NCBI RefSeq assembly: GCF_001421885.1
Contig: NZ_LMLH01000006.1
Coordinates: forward strand, 21,502 to 85,501
Direction of reading: 5' to 3'
Source: Pseudomonas sp. Leaf48
Lineage (GTDB): Bacteria; Pseudomonadota; Gammaproteobacteria; Pseudomonadales; Pseudomonadaceae
DNA: 64,000 bases
Shown here: one piece after another, positions 34,992-44,614 of the stretch
How positions within the stretch are numbered: the stretch's first letter is position 1
Layout of the letters: every line of letters starts with the position of its first letter
Program-made: the position numbers and the translations under genes
The notes under the pieces: generated by a model
Told to the model about the DNA's origin: nothing
What the model saw: the letters and a program-made list of their open reading frames with translations, nothing else
Databases searched by the model: none

Positions 34992-37124
34992 ATGACCGGG
35001 ATAAAGCAACCGATGCAGTTTCTAGAAGATAGCCACGGGTGTGCCGGCTGGAGCGGCGAAATGGCTGGGCGCATTCGTGCGTTCGACTGGAGCCGGACCG
35101 AGCTGGGAAAGCTCGATAGCTGGTCGAAAAGCCTGAACAGCGCGGTGCAGATGATGCTTGCGTCACCGCTGCCGATGGTGATGCTCTGGGGGCGGTCCGG
35201 GTACATGATCTACAACGACGCCTATTCAAAGTTCGCCGGTGGCCGTCATCCTTATCTGTTGGGTTCGCCGGTAGAGCTGGGTTGGCCGGAAGTCGCCGAA
35301 TTCAACCGCCATGTGGTTGATACCTGCCTGGCGGGCGGCACCTTGTCCTATCGCAATAAAGAATTGGTGCTGCTGCGTGCCGGGGTGCCGGAAGAAGTGT
35401 GGATGGACCTCTACTACAGCCCGGTCTCCGATGACCAGGGGTATCCGGCCGGGGTCATGGCCATGGTGGTGGAGACCACTGAACGGGTGATTTCCGAACG
35501 GCGCCGCCAGGCGGCCGAAGACGCCTATCGCGCCGACAATGAACGGGTGCGCCTGGCGCTCAATGCCGGGGCCTTGCTCGGTTCGTTCGTCTGGGACATC
35601 AAGGCCAATCTCTTGTCCGGTGATGAGCGATTCGTGCGCACGTTCTCCTACCCACCCGGGCAAGACCTGGCCAACCTGTCCCAGGAAGTCGCCGATGCGC
35701 GGATCCATCCGGACGACCGCAACTGGGTTCAGGAGCGGGTCAAGCTGTCGGTTGATACCGGCGAACCCTACAATGTGGAGTACCGCATTCAGCGCCCGGA
35801 CGGCAGTTATCTCTGGGTACTCTCCAGTGGCTGTTGCGAATTCAACGAGCAGGGCGAAGCGTTTCGTTTTCCCGGCGTACTGATTGATATTCATGAACGC
35901 AAGATCGCCGAAGAATCCCTGCTCAGGTTCACCCGTAATCTTGAACAGCGAGTGGCCAATGAGGTCGAGGCACGCTTGACGGCGGAAGAGCAATTGCGTC
36001 AGTCGCAGAAGCTCGAAGCCATCGGCGGCTTGACCGGTGGCGTGGCCCATGACTTCAACAATCTGTTGCAGGTAATCGCTGGCAATCTGCACCTGTTGGC
36101 GCGCCATGAACCCGACAACGCCAATGTGCAGCGCCGGGTCGCGGCATCGATTGCCGCGGTGGAGCGCGGGGCCAAGCTGTCCTCGCAACTGCTCGCGTTC
36201 GCCCGGCGCCAGCCATTGTCGCCAGCCGTTTTTACGCTGCGGCAGATTTTCGATGGCCTGGCAGAGCTGTTGCAACGTGCATTGGGCGAAACCCTTCAGG
36301 TGCATATGAGCGCTCCGAAGGCGCCATGGCAGGTGTTCGTCGATCGCAATCAGCTGGAAAACGCCATCCTCAACCTGGCCATCAATGCCCGGGACGCCAT
36401 GCACGGTGAAGGAACGATCAATCTTTGTACCGAAAACATCACCCTCGACCGCGAGTTCTGCACCGGCAAAGGCATCGTCGCCGGGGACTACGTGCGCGTG
36501 TCAATTGCCGACAGCGGTGTCGGCATGGCGCCGCAGGTACTGGCCCAGGCGTTCGAGCCTTTCTTCACTACCAAAGCCGACGGTCAGGGTACCGGGTTGG
36601 GTTTGAGCATGGTCTTCGGTTTCGTCAAGCAGAGCGGCGGGCATATCGAGATTGCCAGCGAGGTCGGGCAGGGCACCCGGGTGCAAATGTATTTCCCCCG
36701 CACCTTGCGTCTGGCTGCAAGTGACGCGCCGAACCCCAACGTAGAGCAACGGGGCGGGCATGAGCGCATCCTGGTAGTCGAGGACAATGACGCGGTGCGG
36801 GTGTCGGTGGTCGAGTTACTGCGCGATGAAGGTTATGAGATCCTGACGGCTACCCATGCTGATGCCGCCATGCAAATCTTGCTGGAAGGTGCGCAGGTAG
36901 ACCTGATTTTCACTGACGTGGTCATGCCCGGCCTGATCAAGAGTCCGGAGCTGGCCGCCTGGGCGAAAGTGCAGGAGCCACCGGTGGCGGTGCTGTTTAC
37001 CTCCGGGCATACCCGCGACATCATCTCGCGCAACCATCAGCTCAGCCCGGATACCCACTTGCTGAGCAAACCTTATAGCCCAGAAGCACTGACACAGATG
37101 ATCCGTACAGTGCTCAAAGGTTGA
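34992..37124 (+). CDS. PAS-PAS hybrid histidine kinase with receiver domain
   Basis: 710 residues, with no membrane segment, so probably soluble. Domain order: N-terminal PAS (about 15-155, MVMLWGRSGYMIYNDAYSKF), PAS_3 (about 185-305, RIQRPDGSYLWVLSSG), HisKA with GGVAHDFNNLLQVI (His about 352), HATPase (N box NLAINARDAM, G boxes DSGVGMAP and GTGLGLSM) and a C-terminal receiver (about 595-708; LVVEDNDAVR, phospho-Asp in IFTDVVMPG). The start at 34992 is uncertain (35013 and GTG 34986 are options). The 125-bp gap after dnaE2 suggests its own promoter. The signal is unknown. Confidence 0.85.
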   Translation: MTGIKQPMQFLEDSHGCAGWSGEMAGRIRAFDWSRTELGKLDSWSKSLNSAVQMMLASPLPMVMLWGRSGYMIYNDAYSKFAGGRHPYLLGSPVELGWPEVAEFNRHVVDTCLAGGTLSYRNKELVLLRAGVPEEVWMDLYYSPVSDDQGYPAGVMAMVVETTERVISERRRQAAEDAYRADNERVRLALNAGALLGSFVWDIKANLLSGDERFVRTFSYPPGQDLANLSQEVADARIHPDDRNWVQERVKLSVDTGEPYNVEYRIQRPDGSYLWVLSSGCCEFNEQGEAFRFPGVLIDIHERKIAEESLLRFTRNLEQRVANEVEARLTAEEQLRQSQKLEAIGGLTGGVAHDFNNLLQVIAGNLHLLARHEPDNANVQRRVAASIAAVERGAKLSSQLLAFARRQPLSPAVFTLRQIFDGLAELLQRALGETLQVHMSAPKAPWQVFVDRNQLENAILNLAINARDAMHGEGTINLCTENITLDREFCTGKGIVAGDYVRVSIADSGVGMAPQVLAQAFEPFFTTKADGQGTGLGLSMVFGFVKQSGGHIEIASEVGQGTRVQMYFPRTLRLAASDAPNPNVEQRGGHERILVVEDNDAVRVSVVELLRDEGYEILTATHADAAMQILLEGAQVDLIFTDVVMPGLIKSPELAAWAKVQEPPVAVLFTSGHTRDIISRNHQLSPDTHLLSKPYSPEALTQMIRTVLKG

Positions 37125-37134
37125 CCACGATCGA

Positions 37135-37228
37135 AATGTGGGAGCGGGCTTGCTCGCGAAGGCGCAGTGTCATTCAACACTCATAGTGACTGATACACCG
37201 CCTTCGCGAGCAAGCCCGCTCCCACATT
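37135..37228. repeat. REP pair (BIME)
   Basis: AATGTGGGAGCGGGCTTGCT... (37135-37164) is inverted at 37199-37228. It lies between the kinase and the UvrA2-like gene. Confidence 0.87.
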
Positions 37229-37265
37229 ATGATCGTGTTCTTTCAGTTTCCAACAAGGCGATTCG

Positions 37266-39902
37266 ATGACTTCCAAACGTACCGGCAACTCTCTCTCCGG
37301 CATGGTCAGGGTGCGCGGCGCCCGGGAACACAACCTCAAGAATGTCGATGTGGATATCCCCCGCGATGCCCTGGTGGTGTTCACCGGGGTATCCGGCTCG
37401 GGGAAGTCGTCACTGGCGTTCTCGACCCTGTATGCCGAAGCGCAACGCCGCTATTTCGAATCCGTGGCGCCTTACGCGCGGCGCCTGATCGATCAGGTCG
37501 GCGTGCCGGATGTGGATTCCATTGAGGGGTTGCCGCCGGCAGTGGCCTTGCAGCAACAACGAGGCACGCCGAGCACGCGTTCTTCGGTGGGCAGCGTGAC
37601 GACCTTGTCGAGCCTGATCCGCATGCTGTACTCCCGGGCTGGCAGTTACCCGCCGGGACAGCCGATGCTGTATGCCGAAGACTTTTCGCCAAACACCCCG
37701 CAAGGCGCCTGCCCGCAATGCCACGGCCTGGGCCGGGTGTATGAAGTCACCGAGGCGCTGATGGTCCCGGACCCGAGCCTGACCATACGCCAGCGTGCCG
37801 TTGCTTCCTGGCCCCTGGCCTGGCAGGGCCAGAACCTGCGCGACATTCTGGTGACCATGGGCTACGACGTCGATATTCCCTGGCGCGACCTGCCGAAAAA
37901 ACAGCGCGACTGGATACTCTTCACCGAAGAAACCCCGACGGTGCCAGTCTACGCCGGGCTTACACCGCAGGAGACCCGAGTCGCCCTCAAGCGCAAAATG
38001 GAGCCCAGCTACCAAGGCACGTTCACCGGCGCGCGGCGGTACATCCTGCACACCTTCAGCCACTCCCAGAGTGCGTTGATGAAGAAGCGAGTCGCGCAGT
38101 TCATGCTCGGCAGTCCCTGCCCGTTGTGCGATGGCAAACGCCTCAAGCGCGAGGCGCTGTCGGTGACCTTTGCCGGCTACGACATCGGCGAACTGGCACA
38201 AATGCCGTTGCTGCAGGTCGCGCAAGTCCTCAGGCCGGTGGCGGCCGAGGATTATCCTGAACAGGGCGATGAGACGGGCGAAGTCTTGACTCACAGCCAG
38301 ACCCGCGAGGCCCGTGAACAGCGCGTGGCCCACGGGGCCAGTGGTCACGCCAACGCCCCGGATGTGCGCCACACGCCGAACCTGTCCGTGGAAAAACGCC
38401 TGGCCGCGCAACGCATCGCCCAGGACTTGCTGGAGCGGGTCAGCACCCTGACCGATCTTGGCCTCGGTTACCTGGCCCTGGAACGCAGCACGCCGACCTT
38501 GTCGTCCGGCGAGTTGCAGCGCCTGCGCCTGGCAACGCAATTGGGTTCGCAGTTGTTCGGGGTGATTTACGTGCTGGACGAGCCTTCGGCCGGCCTGCAC
38601 CCGGCGGATGGCGAAGCGTTGTTCGAAGCCCTGCAACGCCTGAAAGCGGCGGGCAATACCCTGTTCGTGGTCGAGCATGATCTGGAAACCATGCGTCGCG
38701 CCGACTGGTTGATCGATGTCGGTCCGGCGGCAGGCGAGAAGGGTGGACGGGTGCTGTACAGCGGCCCGCCGGCCGGGCTGGCGGATGTGCCGGACTCGCA
38801 GACCCGCGATTATCTGTTCGCCGGACAGCGCAGCCAATCGGCGAGCAATCGCAAGCCCGGCGACTGGCTGCGCCTGGAAGGTGTCACCCGCAATAACCTG
38901 AACAACCTCAGCGTCGAATTCCCCCTTGGCTGTTTTACCGCAGTGACCGGTGTGTCGGGCTCGGGGAAATCGAGTCTGGTCAGCCAGGCGTTGCTGGAAC
39001 TGGTCGGCAGTCATCTCGGCCGCCCGGTGGCCGAGAGCGAAGCGCAGGAGTTGAATCTGGAAGACGATACGCCGCAAGTCAGCGGTGGCCGGGTCACCGC
39101 CGGGCTGGAATCGATCAAGCGCCTGGTCCAGGTCGACCAGAAACCCATCGGCCGTACGCCGCGCTCCAACCTTGCGACCTACACCGGGCTGTTCGACAAC
39201 GTGCGCAAGCTGTATGCCGCCACAGCCGAGGCGCAGGCGGCGGGCTATGACGCCGGACAGTTTTCCTTCAACGTCGCCAAGGGGCGCTGCGCGACCTGTG
39301 AAGGCGAGGGCTTTGTCAGCGTCGAGTTGTTGTTCATGCCCAGCGTCTATGCGCCATGCCCGACCTGTCACGGTGCCCGTTATAACCCCCAGACCCTGGC
39401 GATCAGTTGGCAGGGACGCAACATTGCCCAGGTGTTGCAGCTGACGGTGGACGAAGCGGTCGAGGTGTTCGCCGAGCAGGCGTCCATACGTCGATCGCTG
39501 GAGGTGCTGCGCGATATCGGCCTGGGTTACCTGCGTCTTGGTCAGCCGGCGACCGAGTTGTCGGGTGGCGAGGCCCAGCGCATCAAACTGGCCACCGAAC
39601 TGCAACGCAATCAGCGCGGGGCGACGCTATACGTGCTCGACGAACCCACCACCGGCTTGCACCCTCGCGACGTCGACCGGTTGCTCGAACAGCTCAATAC
39701 GCTGGTGACGGCGGGTCACACGGTGATTGTCGTCGAACATGAAATGCGCGTGGTGGCGCAGAGTGACTGGGTGATCGACATTGGCCCGGGGGCGGGCGAT
39801 TCGGGGGGGAGGGTGGTGGTCGCCGGAACTCCGCATAAAGTCGCCAAAAGCAAGAAGAGCCGCACGGCGCCGTTTTTGGCCAAGGCTCTTGAACTGGCTT
39901 GA
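37266..39902 (+). CDS. UvrA-like excinuclease ATPase (UvrA2 type)
   Basis: 878 residues, shorter than housekeeping UvrA (about 940). It has two ABC cassettes: Walker [11 protein letters not shown] near residues 40 and 567, zinc-finger pairs [14 protein letters not shown] and [15 protein letters not shown], signatures [16 protein letters not shown] and [15 protein letters not shown], and Walker [14 protein letters not shown]. Class II UvrA proteins of this size are linked to damage tolerance or drug resistance rather than core repair. Two other genes in this half of the window also deal with DNA damage. It is flanked by REP elements, so probably transcribed alone. Confidence 0.9.
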   Translation: MTSKRTGNSLSGMVRVRGAREHNLKNVDVDIPRDALVVFTGVSGSGKSSLAFSTLYAEAQRRYFESVAPYARRLIDQVGVPDVDSIEGLPPAVALQQQRGTPSTRSSVGSVTTLSSLIRMLYSRAGSYPPGQPMLYAEDFSPNTPQGACPQCHGLGRVYEVTEALMVPDPSLTIRQRAVASWPLAWQGQNLRDILVTMGYDVDIPWRDLPKKQRDWILFTEETPTVPVYAGLTPQETRVALKRKMEPSYQGTFTGARRYILHTFSHSQSALMKKRVAQFMLGSPCPLCDGKRLKREALSVTFAGYDIGELAQMPLLQVAQVLRPVAAEDYPEQGDETGEVLTHSQTREAREQRVAHGASGHANAPDVRHTPNLSVEKRLAAQRIAQDLLERVSTLTDLGLGYLALERSTPTLSSGELQRLRLATQLGSQLFGVIYVLDEPSAGLHPADGEALFEALQRLKAAGNTLFVVEHDLETMRRADWLIDVGPAAGEKGGRVLYSGPPAGLADVPDSQTRDYLFAGQRSQSASNRKPGDWLRLEGVTRNNLNNLSVEFPLGCFTAVTGVSGSGKSSLVSQALLELVGSHLGRPVAESEAQELNLEDDTPQVSGGRVTAGLESIKRLVQVDQKPIGRTPRSNLATYTGLFDNVRKLYAATAEAQAAGYDAGQFSFNVAKGRCATCEGEGFVSVELLFMPSVYAPCPTCHGARYNPQTLAISWQGRNIAQVLQLTVDEAVEVFAEQASIRRSLEVLRDIGLGYLRLGQPATELSGGEAQRIKLATELQRNQRGATLYVLDEPTTGLHPRDVDRLLEQLNTLVTAGHTVIVVEHEMRVVAQSDWVIDIGPGAGDSGGRVVVAGTPHKVAKSKKSRTAPFLAKALELA

Positions 39903-39937
39903 AATGGAGGTGTTCTTCCTCACCTCATCGTCGGAAC

Positions 39938-40017
39938 GCCGTCCGGACCAAGCCGGCTCCCACAGGGATTCGGGAACGCTACAGATCCCGTGTGGGAGCG
40001 GGCTTGCTCGCGAAAGC
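39938..40017. repeat. REP-like units
   Basis: A degenerate unit (39938-39966) and a good one (39991-40017, TGTGGGAGCGGGCTTGCTCG) lie between the convergent uvrA2-like and hybrid-kinase genes. Confidence 0.75.
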
Positions 40018-40023
40018 TATCTG

Positions 40024-41967
40024 TCATGCACCATCAATCGTGCGCCGTACCTTGTCCAGCAGCTCATTGATCTGGAACGGCTTGATCAGCATTTCCATGC
40101 CGTCGCCGAGGAACACCTGGCGATTGATCGCGGTTTCCGCATAACCGGTCATGAACAGGATCGGCAATGTTTCACGCCAGCCCCGCGCGACATCCGCCAG
40201 TTCGCGGCCGCTCATGCGCGGCAGGCCGACATCGGTCAGCAGCAGGTCGATTGACCGGTCGTTCTGGAGGCGCTCCAGGGCGCTCTCGATGTCGCCCGCC
40301 TGGGTGCAACGGTAGCCGGCATCCGCCAACACCTCAGCCACGAACAAACGCACCGACGCTGTATCTTCGACGATCAAGACATGTTCACCGGCACCCTGGG
40401 GATCGACGCTGACGGGTTCCAGCTGGCTCACGGTGGGGGCGGAGCTGGCCGGCAACATGATGGTCACTTCGGTGCCGCGCCGCGCCACGCTGCGAATGTG
40501 CGCATCGCCTCCCGACTGCCGGGCGAAACCATAGATGCTCGACAGCCCGAGCCCGGTCCCCTGGCCCAGGGGTTTGGTGGTGAAGAACGGGTCGAAAACC
40601 TTGCCGATCACGCTGTGGTCGATGCCGGTGCCGTCATCGCGTACCGACAGCGCAACGTAGGCGCCATCGGCCAGGTTCGGGTCGCCATGGGAGAAGGCGG
40701 CATAGGTGTTGACCCAGATGTTGCCACCTTGGGGCAGGGCATCGCGCGCGTTGATCACCAGGTTGAGCATGGCGCTTTCGAGCTGGATCGGATCGACCAA
40801 CGCGATGGCTGGCTTGGACGTCAATTCCAGCTTCAGAGTGATGCGTTCGCCGATGGTGCGCACCAGCAATTCTTCGAGAGAGCGGATGTGTTCGTTGATA
40901 TCCACGGGCCGGGTATCGAGTGGCTGCTGGCGGGCGAACGCCAACAGGCGATGCGTCAGGGACGCGGCGCTCATGGCCGAGCTCAGTGCCGCTTCGGCGT
41001 AGAACCCGACCTTGTCGGTGCGCGATTCGGCGGCGCGTTTCTGGATCAGCTCCAGGCTGGTGATGATGCCGGTGAGCAAGTTGTTGAAGTCATGGGCGAT
41101 GCCTCCGGTCAATTTGCCGAGGGCGTCCATTTTCTGCACTTGCAGCAGTTGCGCTTCGGTGCGCGCGCGTTCAGCGACTTCCCTGGCCAGCTGGGTGGTG
41201 GCGTCGTCCAGCCGGGCCAGGTGCGAGCGTTCGCGGTGGCGGTGTTCGGTGACGTCCTCGACGAACACCAGGCTCAGTTCCGGGGTGCGATAGGGTGAAA
41301 TCTGCCATTCGGTTTCGCGGGTTTCACCCAGCACCCGCATGTTCAGGGTGCCTTTCCAACGCTCGCCATAGGCCAGGCGCAGGCGCAGCTCTTCGATCAC
41401 GCTATCCTGGTCGTCGGCAAAACACTCGTGCAGGGTGTCCGGTTCACGGTTGTCCTGCACCAGTTGCGTGAATGCGTGATTGCATTCGTGGACCTTGAGT
41501 TGAGCGTCGAGCACCGCAATGGGCGCCGAAACGTTGACAAAAATCTCGCGAAACCGCGCCTCGCTTTCGCGCAGGGCGTTTTCGGTATCCCGTACCCGCA
41601 GCAGGGTGCGCAGGGTGGCCAGCAGTACATCCGGGTCGACGGGGTGGATCAGGTACGCATCGGCACCGGCGTCCAGGCCGGTGATGATGTCGCCAGTCTG
41701 GATCGATGCCGCCGACACGTGAATCACCGGGAGCAGGGCGGTGGCAGGGTCGGCGCGCAGTTTGCGCACGATGTCGAAACCGCTCATGTCCGGCAGGTTG
41801 ACGTCGAGTACCAGGGCGTCGAAGGTTACGCTGGCGATCAGTTCCAGGCCCTCGGTACCCGTGCCGGCTTCGAGTACCTCGTAACCGTGACGTTCCAGGC
41901 GCCGGCGCAAGGCGTAGCGCGTGGCAACGTTGTCGTCGACGACCAGCAAGCGCAGGTCACGTTTCAT
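40024..41967 (-). CDS. receiver-PAS-kinase-receiver hybrid histidine kinase
   Basis: 647 residues. Order: N-terminal receiver (LLVVDDNVATR, phospho-Asp in ALVLDVNLPDMSG; about 5-122), PAS (about 135-250), HisKA with GGIAHDFNNLLTG (His about 289), HATPase (NLVINARDALP, DDGTGIDH, GTGLGLSS), then a C-terminal receiver (LIVEDTASVR, LLLTDVGLPRMSG; about 525-645). It is the last gene of the stressosome operon and overlaps the preceding kinase by 11 bp. It is a likely output or relay of the RsbRST complex. Confidence 0.92.
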   Translation of the reverse strand: MKRDLRLLVVDDNVATRYALRRRLERHGYEVLEAGTGTEGLELIASVTFDALVLDVNLPDMSGFDIVRKLRADPATALLPVIHVSAASIQTGDIITGLDAGADAYLIHPVDPDVLLATLRTLLRVRDTENALRESEARFREIFVNVSAPIAVLDAQLKVHECNHAFTQLVQDNREPDTLHECFADDQDSVIEELRLRLAYGERWKGTLNMRVLGETRETEWQISPYRTPELSLVFVEDVTEHRHRERSHLARLDDATTQLAREVAERARTEAQLLQVQKMDALGKLTGGIAHDFNNLLTGIITSLELIQKRAAESRTDKVGFYAEAALSSAMSAASLTHRLLAFARQQPLDTRPVDINEHIRSLEELLVRTIGERITLKLELTSKPAIALVDPIQLESAMLNLVINARDALPQGGNIWVNTYAAFSHGDPNLADGAYVALSVRDDGTGIDHSVIGKVFDPFFTTKPLGQGTGLGLSSIYGFARQSGGDAHIRSVARRGTEVTIMLPASSAPTVSQLEPVSVDPQGAGEHVLIVEDTASVRLFVAEVLADAGYRCTQAGDIESALERLQNDRSIDLLLTDVGLPRMSGRELADVARGWRETLPILFMTGYAETAINRQVFLGDGMEMLIKPFQINELLDKVRRTIDGA

Positions 41968-42832
41968 CGGCAGGCTCCATGGCGATGGCCAGAGGGATGA
42001 TCACGAAAAAGGTCGAGCCTACGCCTGGAGCGCTTTGCATCCCGACCTCGCCACCGAGCAGGATGGCGAAGCGTTTGCACAGCGACAATCCGAGCCCGGT
42101 ACCGCGCAGCCGCTTTTGCAGCGGTGAATCGACCTGGGAGAAGTCTTCGAACAATGCACCATGTAGCGACTCGGCGATACCGATACCGGTGTCGCTGACG
42201 GCAAAACGCACGTGGGTGTTGTTTTGTAGCTGCGCCGAAATCCTGACTTCACCCCGGGTGGTGAACTTCAGCGCATTGGCGATGAAGTTGCGCAGGATCT
42301 GCGCGAGCTTCTTGTCGTCGGTGTACAGGCGTGGCAGGCCCACCGGTTCCTCGAAAATCAGATCCACGGCGCTGGCGTCGACAATCGGCCGGAACATCCC
42401 GCGCAGCGCGGCGAACAGGTCGAACATGTCGAACCAGGCGGGTGAGATGGTGATGCGCCCGGCCTCGATCTTCGCAAGGTCAAGCAGATCGTCGACCATG
42501 TCGCTCAGTTCCCGTGCGGCAGTACTGACGAAGGTTACCTGTTTGTGCTGCTCGGGGCTCAACGGACCGTCCAGTTCATCGCTCAGCAGGCTGGCGATGC
42601 TCAGAATCGAGCCAAGCGGCGTACGAAACTCGTGGCTCATGTACGACAGGAACCGGCTTTTGAGGTCCGAGGCCTGGCGCAACTGTTCGGCCTGGGTATC
42701 GAGTTCGGCATACAGCGCCAGCACGCCCTGGTTGGTTTCATCCAGTTCTTCGCGCAACGCGGCGGCTTCGCCCTGCAACTGCGCAATGAGTGCGGCTTGA
42801 TCAGCAAGCTCAATCAGGGGTGTCTCAGCCAT
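41957..42832 (-). CDS. soluble histidine kinase of the stressosome operon
   Basis: 291 residues. A coiled coil (about 10-70) leads to HisKA with the H box FLSYMSHEFRTPLGSIL, then an HATPase domain (IANALKF, DTGIGIAE, GTGLGLSLCKRFA). There is no sensory or membrane domain, so input should come from a partner protein. GGAGG lies 7 nt before its ATG. It overlaps the phosphatase gene upstream by 8 bp and the hybrid kinase downstream. Confidence 0.92.
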   Translation of the reverse strand: MAETPLIELADQAALIAQLQGEAAALREELDETNQGVLALYAELDTQAEQLRQASDLKSRFLSYMSHEFRTPLGSILSIASLLSDELDGPLSPEQHKQVTFVSTAARELSDMVDDLLDLAKIEAGRITISPAWFDMFDLFAALRGMFRPIVDASAVDLIFEEPVGLPRLYTDDKKLAQILRNFIANALKFTTRGEVRISAQLQNNTHVRFAVSDTGIGIAESLHGALFEDFSQVDSPLQKRLRGTGLGLSLCKRFAILLGGEVGMQSAPGVGSTFFVIIPLAIAMEPADET

Positions 42833-43856
42833 GGGAGGCCTCCAGAGCTATCACCAGCACCGTGACATCGTCCCGCCCGCGACAGAAGTCGCGGTGCAAC
42901 AAAGCGGCAATCACGGCCGGATGCCGGTACACCAGACCGGGGTAATCCTGCAGGTTCCAACGAGACTGCAAACCGTCGCTGTACATAATCAAAAGTTGTC
43001 CATTCACTTGAGCATAGTCAAAGGGTTGCGCCTTTCGATATTGCCCGCCAACGATGCCGGGATGGGAGGCCAGGCCACGGGATCGGTCCGGGGCTATCAG
43101 GCAGGCGCCGATGTTGCCTATACCGACGTAGTTCAGCGCATTGCGATGGGCGTCAAACTGGGCAATGGCCAGGGCACCTCCGCGCGTGCCGTTCATGGCC
43201 TGGTGAATGTCTTCGAGCAACAGAAGCGGCGTGTTGAATGACGAGGATGCGAACACTTTCTCCCCCGCCCGGGCCGCCAGTTCAGCGTCTTCGCCATGCC
43301 CCAGGCCATCGATCACCAGGGCACTGATGCGCGATCCGTCATAAGCTACGTGCCAGATATCGCCACAGGCCGGATCGTTGCGTAACGAATGCTGGCTGAC
43401 GCCCATGCGTTGGTCCGGTCTCTTGTCTTCGCGCGGATACAGCCGGGCCAACAGCACGGCGCCCCGGGAATCGGCGTAGGCATCGAATACTTGCGCCTGA
43501 CGTGAAATCGCCCCCAGCCCGATACCCTGTGTACCCCCCGTGGAAAAGCCATCGCTCAGACAGGCCTGCAGGTCGAAGCCCTGGGCACGGTCGACGGCCA
43601 GTATCTCGATGCCTGCGCCCGATGCACGGGGCAAGACCCGCAGATGAATTTCACCGCATGCCGCATGCTTGAGAATGTTACTGGCAAGTTCGGTGGCGAC
43701 CAAGGCGACACGCCCGGCGTCGGTCTCATCAAAACCGTGCCTTTGCGCCAGCTGTTGGGCGGTGCGGCGGGCGTGACCGACCTGGCTACTGTCTTCGATC
43801 GCCAGCACCTGGGTCAGGGAGCTGCCGATGTTCATTCTGCCGATATTCATGTCCAT
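42825..43856 (-). CDS. HATPase plus SpoIIE/PP2C-type phosphatase (RsbX-like)
   Basis: 343 residues. The N-terminal anti-sigma-type HATPase (about 15-140: LVATELASNILKHA) is followed by a PP2C/SpoIIE-like phosphatase domain (about 150-340: LVIDGLGHGEDAELAARAG, with the metal Asp, and MYSDGL..RGRDDVTVLVIAL). In B. subtilis, RsbX resets the stressosome by dephosphorylating RsbR and RsbS; here it is fused to an RsbT-like kinase fold. The alternative start at 43850 would make an ATGA overlap with the RsbT-like gene. It lies in the middle of the stressosome operon. Confidence 0.87.
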   Translation of the reverse strand: MDMNIGRMNIGSSLTQVLAIEDSSQVGHARRTAQQLAQRHGFDETDAGRVALVATELASNILKHAACGEIHLRVLPRASGAGIEILAVDRAQGFDLQACLSDGFSTGGTQGIGLGAISRQAQVFDAYADSRGAVLLARLYPREDKRPDQRMGVSQHSLRNDPACGDIWHVAYDGSRISALVIDGLGHGEDAELAARAGEKVFASSSFNTPLLLLEDIHQAMNGTRGGALAIAQFDAHRNALNYVGIGNIGACLIAPDRSRGLASHPGIVGGQYRKAQPFDYAQVNGQLLIMYSDGLQSRWNLQDYPGLVYRHPAVIAALLHRDFCRGRDDVTVLVIALEASHG

Positions 43857-44251
43857 CGGGTGATCGTTACGCGAGTGCCTTTGCCCGGCGCGGTATCGAG
43901 TTCGAACTCTTCCACCAGCCGCCTGGCACCGGTCAGGCCCAGGCCCAGGCCGGAGCCTGAGGTCCAGCCATCGGTCAGCGCCAGCTTGATGTCCGGGATG
44001 CCCGGTCCTTCATCGCGGAAGGTCAGGCGCAGGCCGGTGCGTGATTCTTCGTCGAGGATCTGCCAATCCATATCACCGCCGCCGCCGTAGACCATGGTAT
44101 TGCGCGCCAGCTCGCTGACCGCGGTGACCAGTTTGGTCAGGTCGATCAGGCGCATGCCACACTCCTGGGCCAGCTTGCGCGCGGTCTGGCGCGCCAGCAC
44201 GACGTCCTGCTCAATTTGAATGGGCTGGGTGCCGCTGCTGCGCACGGTCAT
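43847..44251 (-). CDS. RsbT-like switch serine kinase
   Basis: 134 residues, GHKL ATPase. N box TAVSELARNTMVYGGGG, G1 box DEGPGIPD, G2 box GSGLGLGLTGARRL. RsbT phosphorylates RsbS and RsbR in the stressosome, then leaves to act on its target. It is coupled to the RsbS-like gene by a 4-bp overlap. Confidence 0.92.
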   Translation of the reverse strand: MTVRSSGTQPIQIEQDVVLARQTARKLAQECGMRLIDLTKLVTAVSELARNTMVYGGGGDMDWQILDEESRTGLRLTFRDEGPGIPDIKLALTDGWTSGSGLGLGLTGARRLVEEFELDTAPGKGTRVTITRWT

Positions 44252-44610
44252 TGTTCTTGTACTCGGTCCTGCAGCAGTTTCATCCCGCGCTCGACATTCA
44301 ACGCGGTCCTGACACCCGGCAAGGTCAGGCCCAGTTCCACCAGGGTAATGGCGACCGCTGGCTGCATGCCGACCAGAACGGTCTGGGCATCCATGATGCT
44401 CGACAGCCCGGAGATGGTGCCGATCATTCGGCCAATGAACGAGTCGACCATGTCCAGCGCCGAAATGTCGATCAGTACGCCACGGGCGGAGGTTCTGCTG
44501 ATGCGCTCGGACAGGTCGTCCAGCAAGGTCAGGGCCAGTTGATCATGCATGTCGACCTGAATGGTCACCAGCAGAAAGTCGCCCATCTGCAATATGGGAA
44601 TACGTTCCAT
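44248..44610 (-). CDS. RsbS-like STAS-domain stressosome scaffold
   Basis: 120 residues, a single STAS domain with close resemblance to B. subtilis RsbS (IPILQMGDFLLVTIQ, MVDSFIGRMIG, GMQPAVAITLVELG). The phosphorylated serine (B. subtilis Ser59, in the DSF motif) is kept as Ser57. RsbS and RsbR form the ~1.8-MDa icosahedral stressosome core that holds RsbT until stress. It lies 4 bp after the RsbR-like gene. Confidence 0.93.
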   Translation of the reverse strand: MERIPILQMGDFLLVTIQVDMHDQLALTLLDDLSERISRTSARGVLIDISALDMVDSFIGRMIGTISGLSSIMDAQTVLVGMQPAVAITLVELGLTLPGVRTALNVERGMKLLQDRVQEQ

Positions 44611-44614
44611 GGGC

